A stretch of DNA of 64,000 nt from VAZQ01 sp963725065 (GTDB lineage: Bacteria; Pseudomonadota; Alphaproteobacteria; Rhizobiales; Xanthobacteraceae), in NCBI GenBank assembly GCA_963725065.1, contig CAVRXD010000006.1, forward strand, positions 1 through 64,000, given 5' to 3'. Positions 24,767-33,601 of this stretch are shown here, in pieces. The notes beneath the pieces are model-generated. The model did no database searches, had not been told where the DNA came from, and saw nothing but the letters and a program-made list of their open reading frames with translations. The position numbers were made by a program, and so were the translations under genes. Each line of letters begins with the position of its first letter. The first letter of the stretch is position 1.

Positions 24767-25741
24767 TTGCCCGATCTGAATGCGAAATCGAAACGCAACG
24801 ATGCGCGCGGGCCGGCGGCCGAGCCTCTCGACGCGGTCTTCGTCACCAGCATCGGCCGGCTGGTGCGGCTCTCGCGTGCGAAGCGCGGCATGACGCGGCG
24901 GCAGTTGGCGCAGGAGTCGGGCGCGTCCGAGCGCTACCTCGCGCAGATCGAGAGCGGGCAGGGCAATCCGTCCGTGCTCATCCTCAAATCGATCGCGCAG
25001 GCACTCGATGTCCCGATCATCGAGCTATTGCCGCGCGCGAACGGTCGCCCGGCAGCGATGACCCATGTGCTCGACGTGCTCGCCCGCACGCCGGTCGCGG
25101 AGCTTCCCGCACTGGCCGAGCTGATCGAAAGCCACGCCGCCCGTCATGTCGCGGCCGACCGCGCCCGGCGCATCGCGCTCGTGGGGTTGCGCGGCGCCGG
25201 GAAGTCGACGCTGGGACGGCGCCTTGCCGATGAGCTCGCTTGCCCCTTCATCGAGCTCGACCGCCTGGTCGAGCAGGATTACGGCGCGCGCATTCCCGAT
25301 CTGATCGAAATCGCTGGGCTCGCGACCTTCCGCCGCTACGAGCGCGCCTGCCTCGAACGCGTCATCGACGAGCACGACACGGCCGTGATCGCCACCGCCG
25401 GCGGCATCGTATCGGACGCGGAAACCTATGCGCTGCTTCTGCGCCGCAGCCACACGGTCTGGGTCAGGGCAAGTCCGGACGAGCATATGAAGCGGGTGAT
25501 GGAGCAGGGCGACTTCCGGCCGATGGCGCAGAACCGCGAGGCCATGGCCGACCTCGTCGCCATCCTGGAGGCGCGCCGCCCCGACTATGCGCGCGCGCAG
25601 GCCGAGCTTGATACCTCGGGCGACACAATCGAGCGCAGCTTCGGGAAACTGCAGGACGTCGTGAAGCGTTGGCTGGACGGCGAGCGGGACATCGCTCGGC
25701 CATCGGCGCTTCGGATCGAAACGGGAGCAGGCGGACATTGA
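24767..25741 (+). CDS. boxR: BoxR/BzdR-type regulator: HTH_XRE fused to shikimate-kinase-like domain
   Basis: 324 residues. The helix-turn-helix lies at about 28-85 (RRQLAQESGASERYLAQIESGQ). It is followed by a linker and a shikimate-kinase-like domain with P-loop GLRGAGKST (140-148). This two-domain layout is specific to BzdR/BoxR, repressors of anaerobic and aerobic benzoyl-CoA pathways whose kinase-like domain binds benzoyl-CoA. The start is TTG 24767 with GGAGCAGG upstream. It is four bases ahead of the hydrolase gene, so it is part of the operon. Confidence 0.94.
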   Translation: MPDLNAKSKRNDARGPAAEPLDAVFVTSIGRLVRLSRAKRGMTRRQLAQESGASERYLAQIESGQGNPSVLILKSIAQALDVPIIELLPRANGRPAAMTHVLDVLARTPVAELPALAELIESHAARHVAADRARRIALVGLRGAGKSTLGRRLADELACPFIELDRLVEQDYGARIPDLIEIAGLATFRRYERACLERVIDEHDTAVIATAGGIVSDAETYALLLRRSHTVWVRASPDEHMKRVMEQGDFRPMAQNREAMADLVAILEARRPDYARAQAELDTSGDTIERSFGKLQDVVKRWLDGERDIARPSALRIETGAGGH

Positions 25742-25745
25742 CGCC

Positions 25746-26597
25746 ATGACCAGGCTCGCCGATCAAGGCTTCCTCCAGCTCGGCCAGACGCGGCTCGAAT
25801 ACCGCATGATCGGCCCACGTCCGGACGCGGCGCCGACGCTCGTGCTGCTGCACGAGGGGCTCGGCTCCGCCGACATCTGGGGCGGTTTCGCGCAGGAGCT
25901 CGCCACCGCCACCGGCGCCGGGGTTTTCGCCTATTCGCGCGCGGGCTACGGCCAGTCGTCGCGCTCGCAGCTGCCGCGTCCGGTTTCGTTCATGCACGAC
26001 GAGGCGCGCGAGGTTCTTCCCCTCGTGCTCGACGCCATGGGCTTCCGGCGCGGGCTCCTCGTGGGTCATAGCGACGGGGCATCGATTGCCGCGATCTATG
26101 CCGGCAGCGTCCAGGATCATCGCGTGCGCGGGCTCGCACTGATGGCGCCGCACTTCTTCACCGAGGACATGGGTATTGCCGAGATCGCGCGTGCCAAGAT
26201 CGCGTTTGAAACCGGACCTTTGCGGGCGAAGCTCGCGCGCCTGCATGCCGACCCCGACAATGCGTTCCACAACTGGTCCGGTCCCTGGCTCGATCCCGAA
26301 TTCCGCAACTGGGAGCTCAGCGATGCGCTGGCTCATATTCGCGTGCCCATCCTGATCGTGCAGGGAGAGAACGACCAGTACGGCACCATGCGGCAGATCG
26401 AAATGGCGCAGCAGGAATGCTATTGCCCGGTCGAGGTCGCGATGTTGCCGGATACCCGGCACGCGCCGTACCGCGAGGCGCCGGAGGCGACGTTGCGCGC
26501 GATCTCAGACTTCGCGAACCGCCTGCTGCGCGATCACCACGAAGGCGACATTGCCGCTCACACCGAATCCGGGTCCGCACGAGCCCGGTCTCTATAG
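25746..26597 (+). CDS. Alpha/beta hydrolase of the box cluster
   Basis: 283 residues. The nucleophile elbow is VGHSDGAS (Ser near 108), the acid is in QGENDQYG and the His in PDTRHAPYRE. It is probably cytosolic. It begins four bases after the boxR stop, so it is very likely co-transcribed. Similar hydrolases occur in box clusters, where thioester or lactone clean-up has been suggested. The substrate is unknown. Confidence 0.85.
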   Translation: MTRLADQGFLQLGQTRLEYRMIGPRPDAAPTLVLLHEGLGSADIWGGFAQELATATGAGVFAYSRAGYGQSSRSQLPRPVSFMHDEAREVLPLVLDAMGFRRGLLVGHSDGASIAAIYAGSVQDHRVRGLALMAPHFFTEDMGIAEIARAKIAFETGPLRAKLARLHADPDNAFHNWSGPWLDPEFRNWELSDALAHIRVPILIVQGENDQYGTMRQIEMAQQECYCPVEVAMLPDTRHAPYREAPEATLRAISDFANRLLRDHHEGDIAAHTESGSARARSL

Positions 26598-26655
26598 GCG
26601 ACCGCAATCGGAAACATCCGATGTCGGCTGTCGAAGGACGTTCGAGGAAACACCC

Positions 26656-28359
26656 ATGGCTGATGCAGAGCGCAAGTTGAACAACGGCAAGAGCCGGATC
26701 GATTTCCAGACCGATCCTTCGAAGTATCGCCATTGGAAGCTCGAGGTCAACGGCGATGTCGCGACGTTGCTCATGGACGTCGACGAGAAAGGCGCGTTGT
26801 TCGAGGGCTACGAGCTCAAGCTCAATTCCTACGATCTCGGCGTCGACATCGAGCTTGCCGACGCCATCGAGCGGCTGCGCTTCGAGCATCCGCAGGTGAA
26901 GGTCATCCTGCTGCGCTCGGGCAAGCCCCGAGTGTTTTGCGCCGGTGCCAATATCCGCATGCTGGCCGGCGCGACCCATGCCCACAAAGTCAATTTCTGC
27001 AAGTTCACTAACGAAACGCGCAACGGCCTCGAGGACGCGAGCGAGGCCTCGGGTCTCTCGACCATCTGCGTGATCAACGGCACTGCGGCGGGCGGCGGCT
27101 ACGAGCTTGCGCTCGCGGCCGATCACATCATGCTGATCGACGACGGCTCGTCGGCGGTTTCGCTGCCGGAATTGCCGCTGCTTGCGGTGCTGCCAGGCAC
27201 TGGCGGGCTCACCCGTGTTACCGACAAGCGCAAGGTGCGGCGCGATCGCGCCGACGTATTCTGCACCACCGAAGAGGGCATCAAGGGCAAGCGCGCGGTG
27301 GAGTGGCGGTTGGTCGACGAGGTGGTGCCCGGCTCCAAGCTTGAGGAGGCGGTGGCGCAGCGCGCCAAGGACTTCGCCGCCAAATCGTCGCGCGCGGCCG
27401 GCGCCAACGGAGGCGCGCTCAAGGGCATCGCGCTCGGTCCGCTCAAGCGCGAGCGCTCCGCCGACGGCGTCGAGTACGGTGCGGTTTCAGTCGAGTTCCA
27501 GCGCGGCGCGCGGCTCGCGACCATCACGCTCCGCGGGCCCGATGCGCCGCCGCCGGCATCGGCGGACGCCATGGTCGAGCAGGGCGCCGGCTTCTGGCCG
27601 CTCCAACTCGCGCGCGAGCTCGACGATGCCATTCTCGACATCCGGGCCAACGAGTTCGATATCGCGGTGGTGCTGTTCAAGTCGTCCGGCGACCCCGCGC
27701 AGGTGCTCGCCTATGACCAATTCCTCGACGCCAACAAGGAGCACTGGCTCGCGCGCGAGATCAGGAGCTTGTGGAAACGCACGCTCAAGCGCGTCGATCT
27801 CACCTCGCGCTCGCTGGTGGCCCTGGTCGAGCCCGGCTCGTGCTTCGCCGGCACCCTTGCCGAACTCGTGTTCGCGAGCGACCGCTCGTACATGCTGATC
27901 GGGAAGCTCGCCGGCGACAACAAGCCGCCCGCGACCTTGGCGCTGGCCCAGGTCAATTTCGGCGTCTTTCCCATGTGCAACGGGCTGTCGCGCCTCGCCA
28001 GCCGTTTCCTCGCGGATCCCGCCGACGTCGACAAGGCGAAAGCCGCGATCGGCAAGATGCTCGACGCCGAGGCAGCACAGGATCTCGGCCTCGTCACCTT
28101 CGCACTCGACGATATCGACTGGGAGGACGAGATCCGCGTGTTCCTGGAGGAGCGCGCGAGCTTCTCTGCTGACGGCCTCACCGGGCTCGAAGCCAATCTG
28201 CGCTTCGGCGGTCCCGAGACCATGGAATCGAAAATCTTCGCGCGCCTGACCGCCTGGCAGAATTGGATCTTCCAGCGTCCAAATGCCGTCGGCGAGGAAG
28301 GCGCGCTCAAGCGCTACGGCACCGGCCAGAAGCCGACCTTCGACACGCGCAGAGTTTGA
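26656..28359 (+). CDS. boxC: Benzoyl-CoA-dihydrodiol / 2,3-epoxybenzoyl-CoA hydrolase BoxC
   Basis: 567 residues with two crotonase-fold halves: the first has VFCAGANIRML and INGTAAGGGYELALAADHI, the second VALVEPGSCFAGTLAELV. The size and double fold are characteristic of BoxC, which opens 2,3-epoxybenzoyl-CoA with two waters to 3,4-dehydroadipyl-CoA semialdehyde and formate. ATG 26656 has GAGGA 7 bases upstream. It sits directly before boxB, with a 31-bp gap. Confidence 0.95.
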   Translation: MADAERKLNNGKSRIDFQTDPSKYRHWKLEVNGDVATLLMDVDEKGALFEGYELKLNSYDLGVDIELADAIERLRFEHPQVKVILLRSGKPRVFCAGANIRMLAGATHAHKVNFCKFTNETRNGLEDASEASGLSTICVINGTAAGGGYELALAADHIMLIDDGSSAVSLPELPLLAVLPGTGGLTRVTDKRKVRRDRADVFCTTEEGIKGKRAVEWRLVDEVVPGSKLEEAVAQRAKDFAAKSSRAAGANGGALKGIALGPLKRERSADGVEYGAVSVEFQRGARLATITLRGPDAPPPASADAMVEQGAGFWPLQLARELDDAILDIRANEFDIAVVLFKSSGDPAQVLAYDQFLDANKEHWLAREIRSLWKRTLKRVDLTSRSLVALVEPGSCFAGTLAELVFASDRSYMLIGKLAGDNKPPATLALAQVNFGVFPMCNGLSRLASRFLADPADVDKAKAAIGKMLDAEAAQDLGLVTFALDDIDWEDEIRVFLEERASFSADGLTGLEANLRFGGPETMESKIFARLTAWQNWIFQRPNAVGEEGALKRYGTGQKPTFDTRRV

Positions 28360-28390
28360 TCCGGCATTCGTCCGGACATAGGAGTCAGCC

Positions 28391-29839
28391 ATGAGTGACA
28401 TCGTCAACGTCGATTACTCGACCAAGATCCCGAACAACGTCAATCTCACCGAGGACCGGCAGGTGCTGCGTGCACTGGAAGGCTGGCATCCCGGCTACAT
28501 CGATTGGTGGAAGACCATGGGGCCCGAAGGCTTCCAGGAGGCGCTCGTTTATCTGCGCACCGCGGTCTCGGTCGATCCCAAGGGCTGGGCCAAGTTCGAC
28601 TATGTGAAGATGCCGGACTACCGCTGGGGCATTCTTCTTGCTCCGCAGGAGGCGGATCGCAAGATTCCGTTCGGCCAGCACTTCGGTGAGCCCGTCTGGC
28701 AGGAGGTTCCCGGCGAATACCGCGCCATGCTGCGCCGGCTCGTCGTCATCCAGGGCGACACGGAGCCGGCCTCGGTCGAGCAGCAGCGCCATCTCGGCAA
28801 GACCGCGCCCTCACTCTACGACATGCGCAACGTGTTCCAAGTCAATGTCGAGGAAGGCCGGCATCTCTGGGCCATGGTCTACATCCTGCAGAAATATTTC
28901 GGCCGCGATGGTCGTGAGGAGGCCGAGCAGCTGCTGCAGCGACGCTCCGGCGACCCCGACAAGCCGCGCATGCTCGGCGCCTTCAACGAGGCGACGCCCG
29001 ACTGGCTCTCCTTTCATATGTTCACGTTCTTCACCGACCGCGACGGCAAGATGCAGCTCGAGAGCCTCGCCCAGTCCGGCTTCGATCCGCTTTCGCGCAC
29101 CTGCCGGTTCATGCTCACCGAGGAAGCGCACCACATGTTCGTCGGCGAGACCGGCATCGGGCGCACCATCCAGCGTACCTGCGAGGCGATGAAGGCCGCC
29201 GGCATCGAGGATCCGAACGATATCGGTAAGGTCCGCGAGCTCGGCGTCATCGATCTCCCCACCATGAAGAAGAAACTCAATCTCCATTACACGCTGTCGC
29301 TCGACCTGTTCGGCTCCGAGGTCTCGACCAACGCGGCCAACGCATTCAATGCCGGCGTGAAAGGCCGTTTCCAGGAGACCAAGATCGAGGATGACCACCG
29401 GCTGGAGAATTCGACCTATCCCGTGCTCAAGTTCGTCGACGGCGAGATCAAGCGCGTGGACGAGCCGGCGCTCACTGCCATCAACATGCGGCTGCGCGAC
29501 GACTACACCGCCGACTGCCAGCGCGGGCTCGACCGTTGGAACAAGATCATCGAGCGGATCGGCGTCGACTTCCGGTTCGAGCTGCCGCACGTCGCCTTCC
29601 ATCGCCAGATCGGCGAGTTCAAGGACATCAAGGCGAGCCCGACGGGCGAGTTGGTCGACGACGCGACCTGGAACCGGGAGAAGGACAAGTGGCTGCCGTC
29701 GAAGGATGACGGCGACTTCGTCCAGAGCCTGATGCGCCCTGTCACCGAGGCCGGCCAGTTCGCGAGTTGGATCGCCCCGCCCCGCGTCGGCATCGACAAC
29801 AAGCCCGGCGACTTCGAATACGTGAAAATCGCCGCCTAG
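28391..29839 (+). CDS. boxB: Benzoyl-CoA 2,3-epoxidase, oxygenase component BoxB
   Basis: 482 residues of the class I di-iron oxygenase. The presumed iron ligands are E125, E155 and H158 (VEEGRH), D216 (FTDRDGK), E245 and H248 (TEEAHH). They have the same spacing as the ligands described for Azoarcus evansii BoxB. It adds one oxygen to benzoyl-CoA to form the 2,3-epoxide, using electrons from the flavin/FeS reductase BoxA. No boxA is in the window. TAGGAG lies 7 bases before the ATG. Confidence 0.96.
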   Translation: MSDIVNVDYSTKIPNNVNLTEDRQVLRALEGWHPGYIDWWKTMGPEGFQEALVYLRTAVSVDPKGWAKFDYVKMPDYRWGILLAPQEADRKIPFGQHFGEPVWQEVPGEYRAMLRRLVVIQGDTEPASVEQQRHLGKTAPSLYDMRNVFQVNVEEGRHLWAMVYILQKYFGRDGREEAEQLLQRRSGDPDKPRMLGAFNEATPDWLSFHMFTFFTDRDGKMQLESLAQSGFDPLSRTCRFMLTEEAHHMFVGETGIGRTIQRTCEAMKAAGIEDPNDIGKVRELGVIDLPTMKKKLNLHYTLSLDLFGSEVSTNAANAFNAGVKGRFQETKIEDDHRLENSTYPVLKFVDGEIKRVDEPALTAINMRLRDDYTADCQRGLDRWNKIIERIGVDFRFELPHVAFHRQIGEFKDIKASPTGELVDDATWNREKDKWLPSKDDGDFVQSLMRPVTEAGQFASWIAPPRVGIDNKPGDFEYVKIAA

Positions 29840-30370
29840 CCCCCGTTAGGGTAGCCAAAGCGAGGCGCGCGCGCGTTCAGCGCGGCGAACACGTCCGATC
29901 GACCTGACGCTGAGGAGCGCGCGATGTGCGCGTCTCGCAGCCCGAGGCGACCTCATCCCTCGAGGTGGCGCCCAACCTGGGTCAAAATCGCGCGCCGGAT
30001 GCCGGCATCAGTTTACCGAAAAATAACCTCCCGCCGCTTGTATCGGCCCTGGGCTGGAACGCTGGCCTCGTGAGTTCGCGCCTGCTGCGCGGTGCCGAGG
30101 CCCCGTCACGTTGATCTGCACGGCGCTGTCTGCCTGGAACCGGAGCCTCACGGGATCGTAAATCCGCCGCGGCGTCATCGTGTCCACCCGCGCCGTAGCT
30201 GCGCCGAAGCGCACTTTCCGGCCAAGTGTGAGCTGGTTCGCAGAACAGAAGTGTGAGGCGGTTCGCAGAAGAAAGTGCGCCAAACGCAAAGAATGCAGAT
30301 CGGCTTCAGATTCCAACGAATCCGAAACCGATCTGGCGGGTCCGATCCGCCTCACGGAGGACGCACGGCA
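29840..30370. other. 531-bp gap after the benzoate cluster
   Basis: No gene is seen. The region contains a nested repeat structure (30209-30280) and, near 29846, a GTTAGGGTAGCCAAAGCG sequence. That sequence resembles GGTAGGGTGGGCAAAGGTGCG found after the next gene (32270), possibly remnants of one intergenic repeat family. Confidence 0.55.
30209..30280. repeat. Direct repeats nested in an inverted repeat
   Basis: GCGCACTTTC (30209-30218) and GAAAGTGCGC (30271-30280) are perfect 10-bp inverted repeats. Between them AAGTGTGAGCTGGTTCGCAG.. recurs 25 bp later (30224-30245 and 30249-30270, 22 bp, two mismatches). It lies 90 bp before the ABC transporter gene. Confidence 0.8.
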
Positions 30371-32251
30371 ATGCACCAGGTGACCGCCGCCGAGACCCCG
30401 ACCCCTGCGGTGCGCGGCTTCTGGCAACTCGCCCGCGGCTTCTGGGCGCGCGGCGGGCCTCCGCTTTCACGGATATTCTCCGTGGCGCTCCTGCTCATGG
30501 TCGTTCTCGGCCTCGCCGCCTCCTACGGCATGAACGTCTGGTATCGCGTCATCTTCGACGCGCTGCAGAACCGGGAGTCCGGCACGGTCCTGTCGCTCTC
30601 GTTACTCTACCTGCCGCTGCTGGCAGGGAGCGTGCTCGTCAGCGTCATGCAGCTCTGCCTGCGCATGTCCATGCAGCGGCGCTGGCGTGCCTGGCTCAAC
30701 CAGCGCCTGCTCGATCGCTGGCTGCGCGACGGCCGCTGCTACCAGCTCGATCTCGCCGGCGGGGCGCACCGCAATCCCGAGTGTCGCATCGCCGACGACG
30801 CGCGGATTGCGACCGAGGCGCCGGTCGACCTCGCGATCGGACTGACGACAGCGGTGCTCTCGGCGGCGACCTTCATCGTGGTGCTCTGGACCGTTGGCGG
30901 CGCCGTCACCTTCGAGATCGCCGGCGCGGCCGTCACCGTCCCGGGTTTCCTCGTGGTCGCAGCGGCGATCTACGCAGTCCTGGCGAGCGGAACCATGTTC
31001 CTGATCGGAAGGCGTCTGATCGCCGTGTCCGAGCACAAGAATCAAGCCGAGGCGGAGTACCGCTACGGGCTCACCCGGCTGCGCGATAACGCCGAAGGCG
31101 TCGCCTTGCTCGGAGGTGAGGGCGAGGAGCGCCGCGGAGCCGAAAAATCCTTTCACGCGGTGTTTCGCGCGTGGCGCGATGTCTGCCACCAGAGCATGCG
31201 TACGACCGTGGTCTCGCAGACCAGCGGCTATATAGCGCCGATCCTGCCGATCATCCTCTGCGCGCCAAAATTCCTCGACGGCGCGCTCACGCTCGGCGAG
31301 GTGATGCAGGCAGCGTCGGCGTTCGTGCTGGTGCAGTCTGCCCTCAACTGGATGGTCGACAACTATCCCAGGCTTGCCGAGTGGGTCGCCTCCGCGCGGC
31401 GTGTTGCTGCGCTCGACGTATCGCTTGCTGCGCTCACCCGCGCGGACGCGACGCCCGCTGGCAGGATCGAACGCGGCGATCACCCGCATGTCGCTTTGCG
31501 GCTGCGCGACGTCTCGGTGCTGCGCGAGGACGGCTCAGCACTCGTCGCCGGTGCCGAGCTCGCGGTCATGCCGGGCGAGAAGCTGCTCCTGACCGGTGCC
31601 GCCGGCACCGGCAAAAGCACGCTGGTGCGCGCGCTCGCGGGCGCCTGGCCGTGGGGCCGGGGCAGGATCGAGGTCCGTGCCGGCGCGAAGCTATTGGTGT
31701 TGCCGCAACGGCCCTATCTGCCGGCCGGCTCGCTGCGCCGGGTCGTGAGCTACCCGGACGCTGGCGACCGGCACAGCGCGGGCGAGATCGCCGCCGCCTT
31801 GCACAAGGTCGATCTCGGGCATCTCGCGACGCGCCTCGACGAGGAAGCGCCTTGGGACCGGACCCTGTCCGGTGGGGAGAAGCAGCGTCTGGCGTTCGCG
31901 CGCGTCTTCCTCCTGCGTCCGGATATAGTCGTGCTCGACGAGGCCACCGCGGCGCTTGATCTGGTGAGCCAGGAGCGGCTGATGAAGCGCCTGTTGCACG
32001 AGCTCAGGGACGCGACCGTTCTCAGCGTCGGCCACCGCCCGGAGCTCGCGGCGTTCCACCATCGCATCGTCACGCTCGTGCCCGGCGCGCGGGGTGCGAC
32101 GCTTGCGAGCGATCTCCGTCATCGCCCGGAGCCCGGCCGCACCGGGCGTCCGCGGGAGGCGGTGCGCAGCGCCGGCGATCCCTGCCTGTTGCCGCCGCAT
32201 GGATTGCCGCGGCGGCGCGACGCGTTCGAGCCAGCCGCGCTGCAGGGATAA
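30371..32251 (+). CDS. ABC transporter, fused permease-ATPase (YddA/SbmA-BacA related)
   Basis: 626 residues. The N-terminal membrane domain (about 25-340) has about six hydrophobic helices of the ABC_membrane_2/SbmA-BacA type (GMNVWYRVIFDALQ is typical). The C-terminal nucleotide-binding domain has Walker A GAAGTGKST, signature LSGGEKQR and Walker B DIVVLDEATAALD. Such half-transporters dimerise in the inner membrane and move peptides, cobalamin or very-long-chain lipids. The ATG at 30371 has GGAGG 11 bases upstream. A basic 50-residue tail follows the ATPase. Confidence 0.9.
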   Translation: MHQVTAAETPTPAVRGFWQLARGFWARGGPPLSRIFSVALLLMVVLGLAASYGMNVWYRVIFDALQNRESGTVLSLSLLYLPLLAGSVLVSVMQLCLRMSMQRRWRAWLNQRLLDRWLRDGRCYQLDLAGGAHRNPECRIADDARIATEAPVDLAIGLTTAVLSAATFIVVLWTVGGAVTFEIAGAAVTVPGFLVVAAAIYAVLASGTMFLIGRRLIAVSEHKNQAEAEYRYGLTRLRDNAEGVALLGGEGEERRGAEKSFHAVFRAWRDVCHQSMRTTVVSQTSGYIAPILPIILCAPKFLDGALTLGEVMQAASAFVLVQSALNWMVDNYPRLAEWVASARRVAALDVSLAALTRADATPAGRIERGDHPHVALRLRDVSVLREDGSALVAGAELAVMPGEKLLLTGAAGTGKSTLVRALAGAWPWGRGRIEVRAGAKLLVLPQRPYLPAGSLRRVVSYPDAGDRHSAGEIAAALHKVDLGHLATRLDEEAPWDRTLSGGEKQRLAFARVFLLRPDIVVLDEATAALDLVSQERLMKRLLHELRDATVLSVGHRPELAAFHHRIVTLVPGARGATLASDLRHRPEPGRTGRPREAVRSAGDPCLLPPHGLPRRRDAFEPAALQG

Positions 32252-32307
32252 AGCCTTGTTGCGAGTCGCGGTAGGGTGGGCAAAGGTGCGAGCGGCGAGG
32301 GCTTGCC

Positions 32308-32748
32308 TCAGTCGCCCGACTTCGGCGCCCAGCGGCGGATGATCGTGCTCAGCTTGGGCTCCCGTACGGTTTCGGCCGCTTCCTGCGCGGATACCCATTT
32401 GACCTGGCGCTCTCCGCTTTCCGGCCACCGCTTGCTCTGTCGCAGCACCCGGAGCGCGTAGACCTCCACTTCGCAGTCGACGACGCCGCCGTTCTTGAGG
32501 CGCTTTTGGTAGGGAAACGTTCCGACCGGGCGGCTGTCGATGACCCCCTCGACGCCGGCCTCTTCGAACGCTTCGCGCGCGGCGGAATGGTGGGGTGCCC
32601 GGCCTTTCTGCGGCCAGCCCTTGGGGATGATCCAGCGCCGCGTATCGCGCGACGTGACCAGCATCACTTCGGTGCGGGATCTGCCCATCAACCGGTAAGG
32701 TAGCGCGGCGTATTGGACGCGCTTCACGATGGCTGCCGAACAACTCAT
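32308..32748 (-). CDS. Nudix hydrolase
   Basis: 146 residues. The Nudix box occupies 44-66 (GWPQKGRAPHHSAAREAFEE then AGV). The metal-binding REAFEE core is intact, while the usual Glu at position 7 of the box is Arg. It resembles the small diphosphoinositol/dinucleotide polyphosphate hydrolase-like group of rhizobia. The ATG at 32748 follows the sequence TTCGATGAGTT rather than a clear Shine-Dalgarno. It is convergent with the ABC transporter. Confidence 0.85.
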   Translation of the reverse strand: MSCSAAIVKRVQYAALPYRLMGRSRTEVMLVTSRDTRRWIIPKGWPQKGRAPHHSAAREAFEEAGVEGVIDSRPVGTFPYQKRLKNGGVVDCEVEVYALRVLRQSKRWPESGERQVKWVSAQEAAETVREPKLSTIIRRWAPKSGD

Positions 32749-32846
32749 CGAATCTACCCCCAGACCCCGATTCCTTTTGAACGGTAAAAACGAGAAAAAT
32801 GCGGCGGCCAGGCGGCTTTCAGCGGGAGGAAGCCAGGCAGACCGGG

Positions 32847-33488
32847 CTATTCGGCAGGAATCAGTCGTTGCGGGCGCAATTCGCCCCATGCCTGCCGTAT
32901 CACCAGCGCCGCGCCCTGAAGCGCGAGGGCGGCCATGATGGTTGCAACGACGAGGTCGGGCCATCCTGTGCCGGTGCCGAACACGCCGGCAGCCGCCAGC
33001 AGCACCGCCAGGTTGCCGACCACGTCGTTCCGCGTGCAAATCCAGGCCGACCGCATATTGGCATCGCCTTCCCGGAAGGCCCAAAGCAGTGCGAACGACG
33101 CGGCGTTGGCGACCAGCGCCGTGATGCCAACCGCGCCCATCGTGAAGGCGCTCGGCAATGTCCCGTGCAGCGCGTGCCAGACGACCGTTGCGATCACCCA
33201 CAGCCCGAAGGCGCCCATGGTCGCGCCCTTCGCCAGCGCCGCACTCGCGCGATAACGCAACGCCATGCCGACAACCAGGAGGCTGATGGCGTAGTTCGCG
33301 CTGTCCCCGAGAAAATCCAGCGCGTCGGCTTGCAGCGACGCGGAGCCCGCCGCCAGGCCTGCCGCGATCTCGATCAGGAACATGACGGCGTTGATCGCCA
33401 GCACCGCCCAGAGCACGCGGCGATAGGCGCTGTTGCCCCGGTGGGGGTCTGGGTTCAGCGGCGGCGGGGCGCAGCAGCAGTCGGCCAT
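32847..33488 (-). CDS. Cation diffusion facilitator-type transporter (short form)
   Basis: 213 residues with six hydrophobic helices. Metal-site motifs are DALDFLGDSANY in helix 2 and TRNDVVGNLAV in helix 5. The N-terminus MADCCCAPPP is Cys-rich, possibly metal-binding. The C-terminal cytoplasmic dimerisation domain of classical CDF proteins is absent, as in a known short subgroup. It probably exports a divalent metal. An in-frame GTG/ATG form six residues longer is possible (33506). Confidence 0.85.
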   Translation of the reverse strand: MADCCCAPPPLNPDPHRGNSAYRRVLWAVLAINAVMFLIEIAAGLAAGSASLQADALDFLGDSANYAISLLVVGMALRYRASAALAKGATMGAFGLWVIATVVWHALHGTLPSAFTMGAVGITALVANAASFALLWAFREGDANMRSAWICTRNDVVGNLAVLLAAAGVFGTGTGWPDLVVATIMAALALQGAALVIRQAWGELRPQRLIPAE

Positions 33489-33601
33489 GCCCCTCAAGCT
33501 ATGCAACGGGGCCGCACTTCACAACCGCGAGGCCACCGGGGGGCAGGTGCGGCCAATGCGGAACGGTGACGCGGCGTGCAACGGCGGTCAGGCCGGCAGC
33601 A

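Noticed and set aside
21654..29839. The benzoate cluster as a horizontally acquired island
   Set aside because: No integrase, IS, tRNA boundary or shift in base composition is visible; it looks like ordinary chromosomal gene content.
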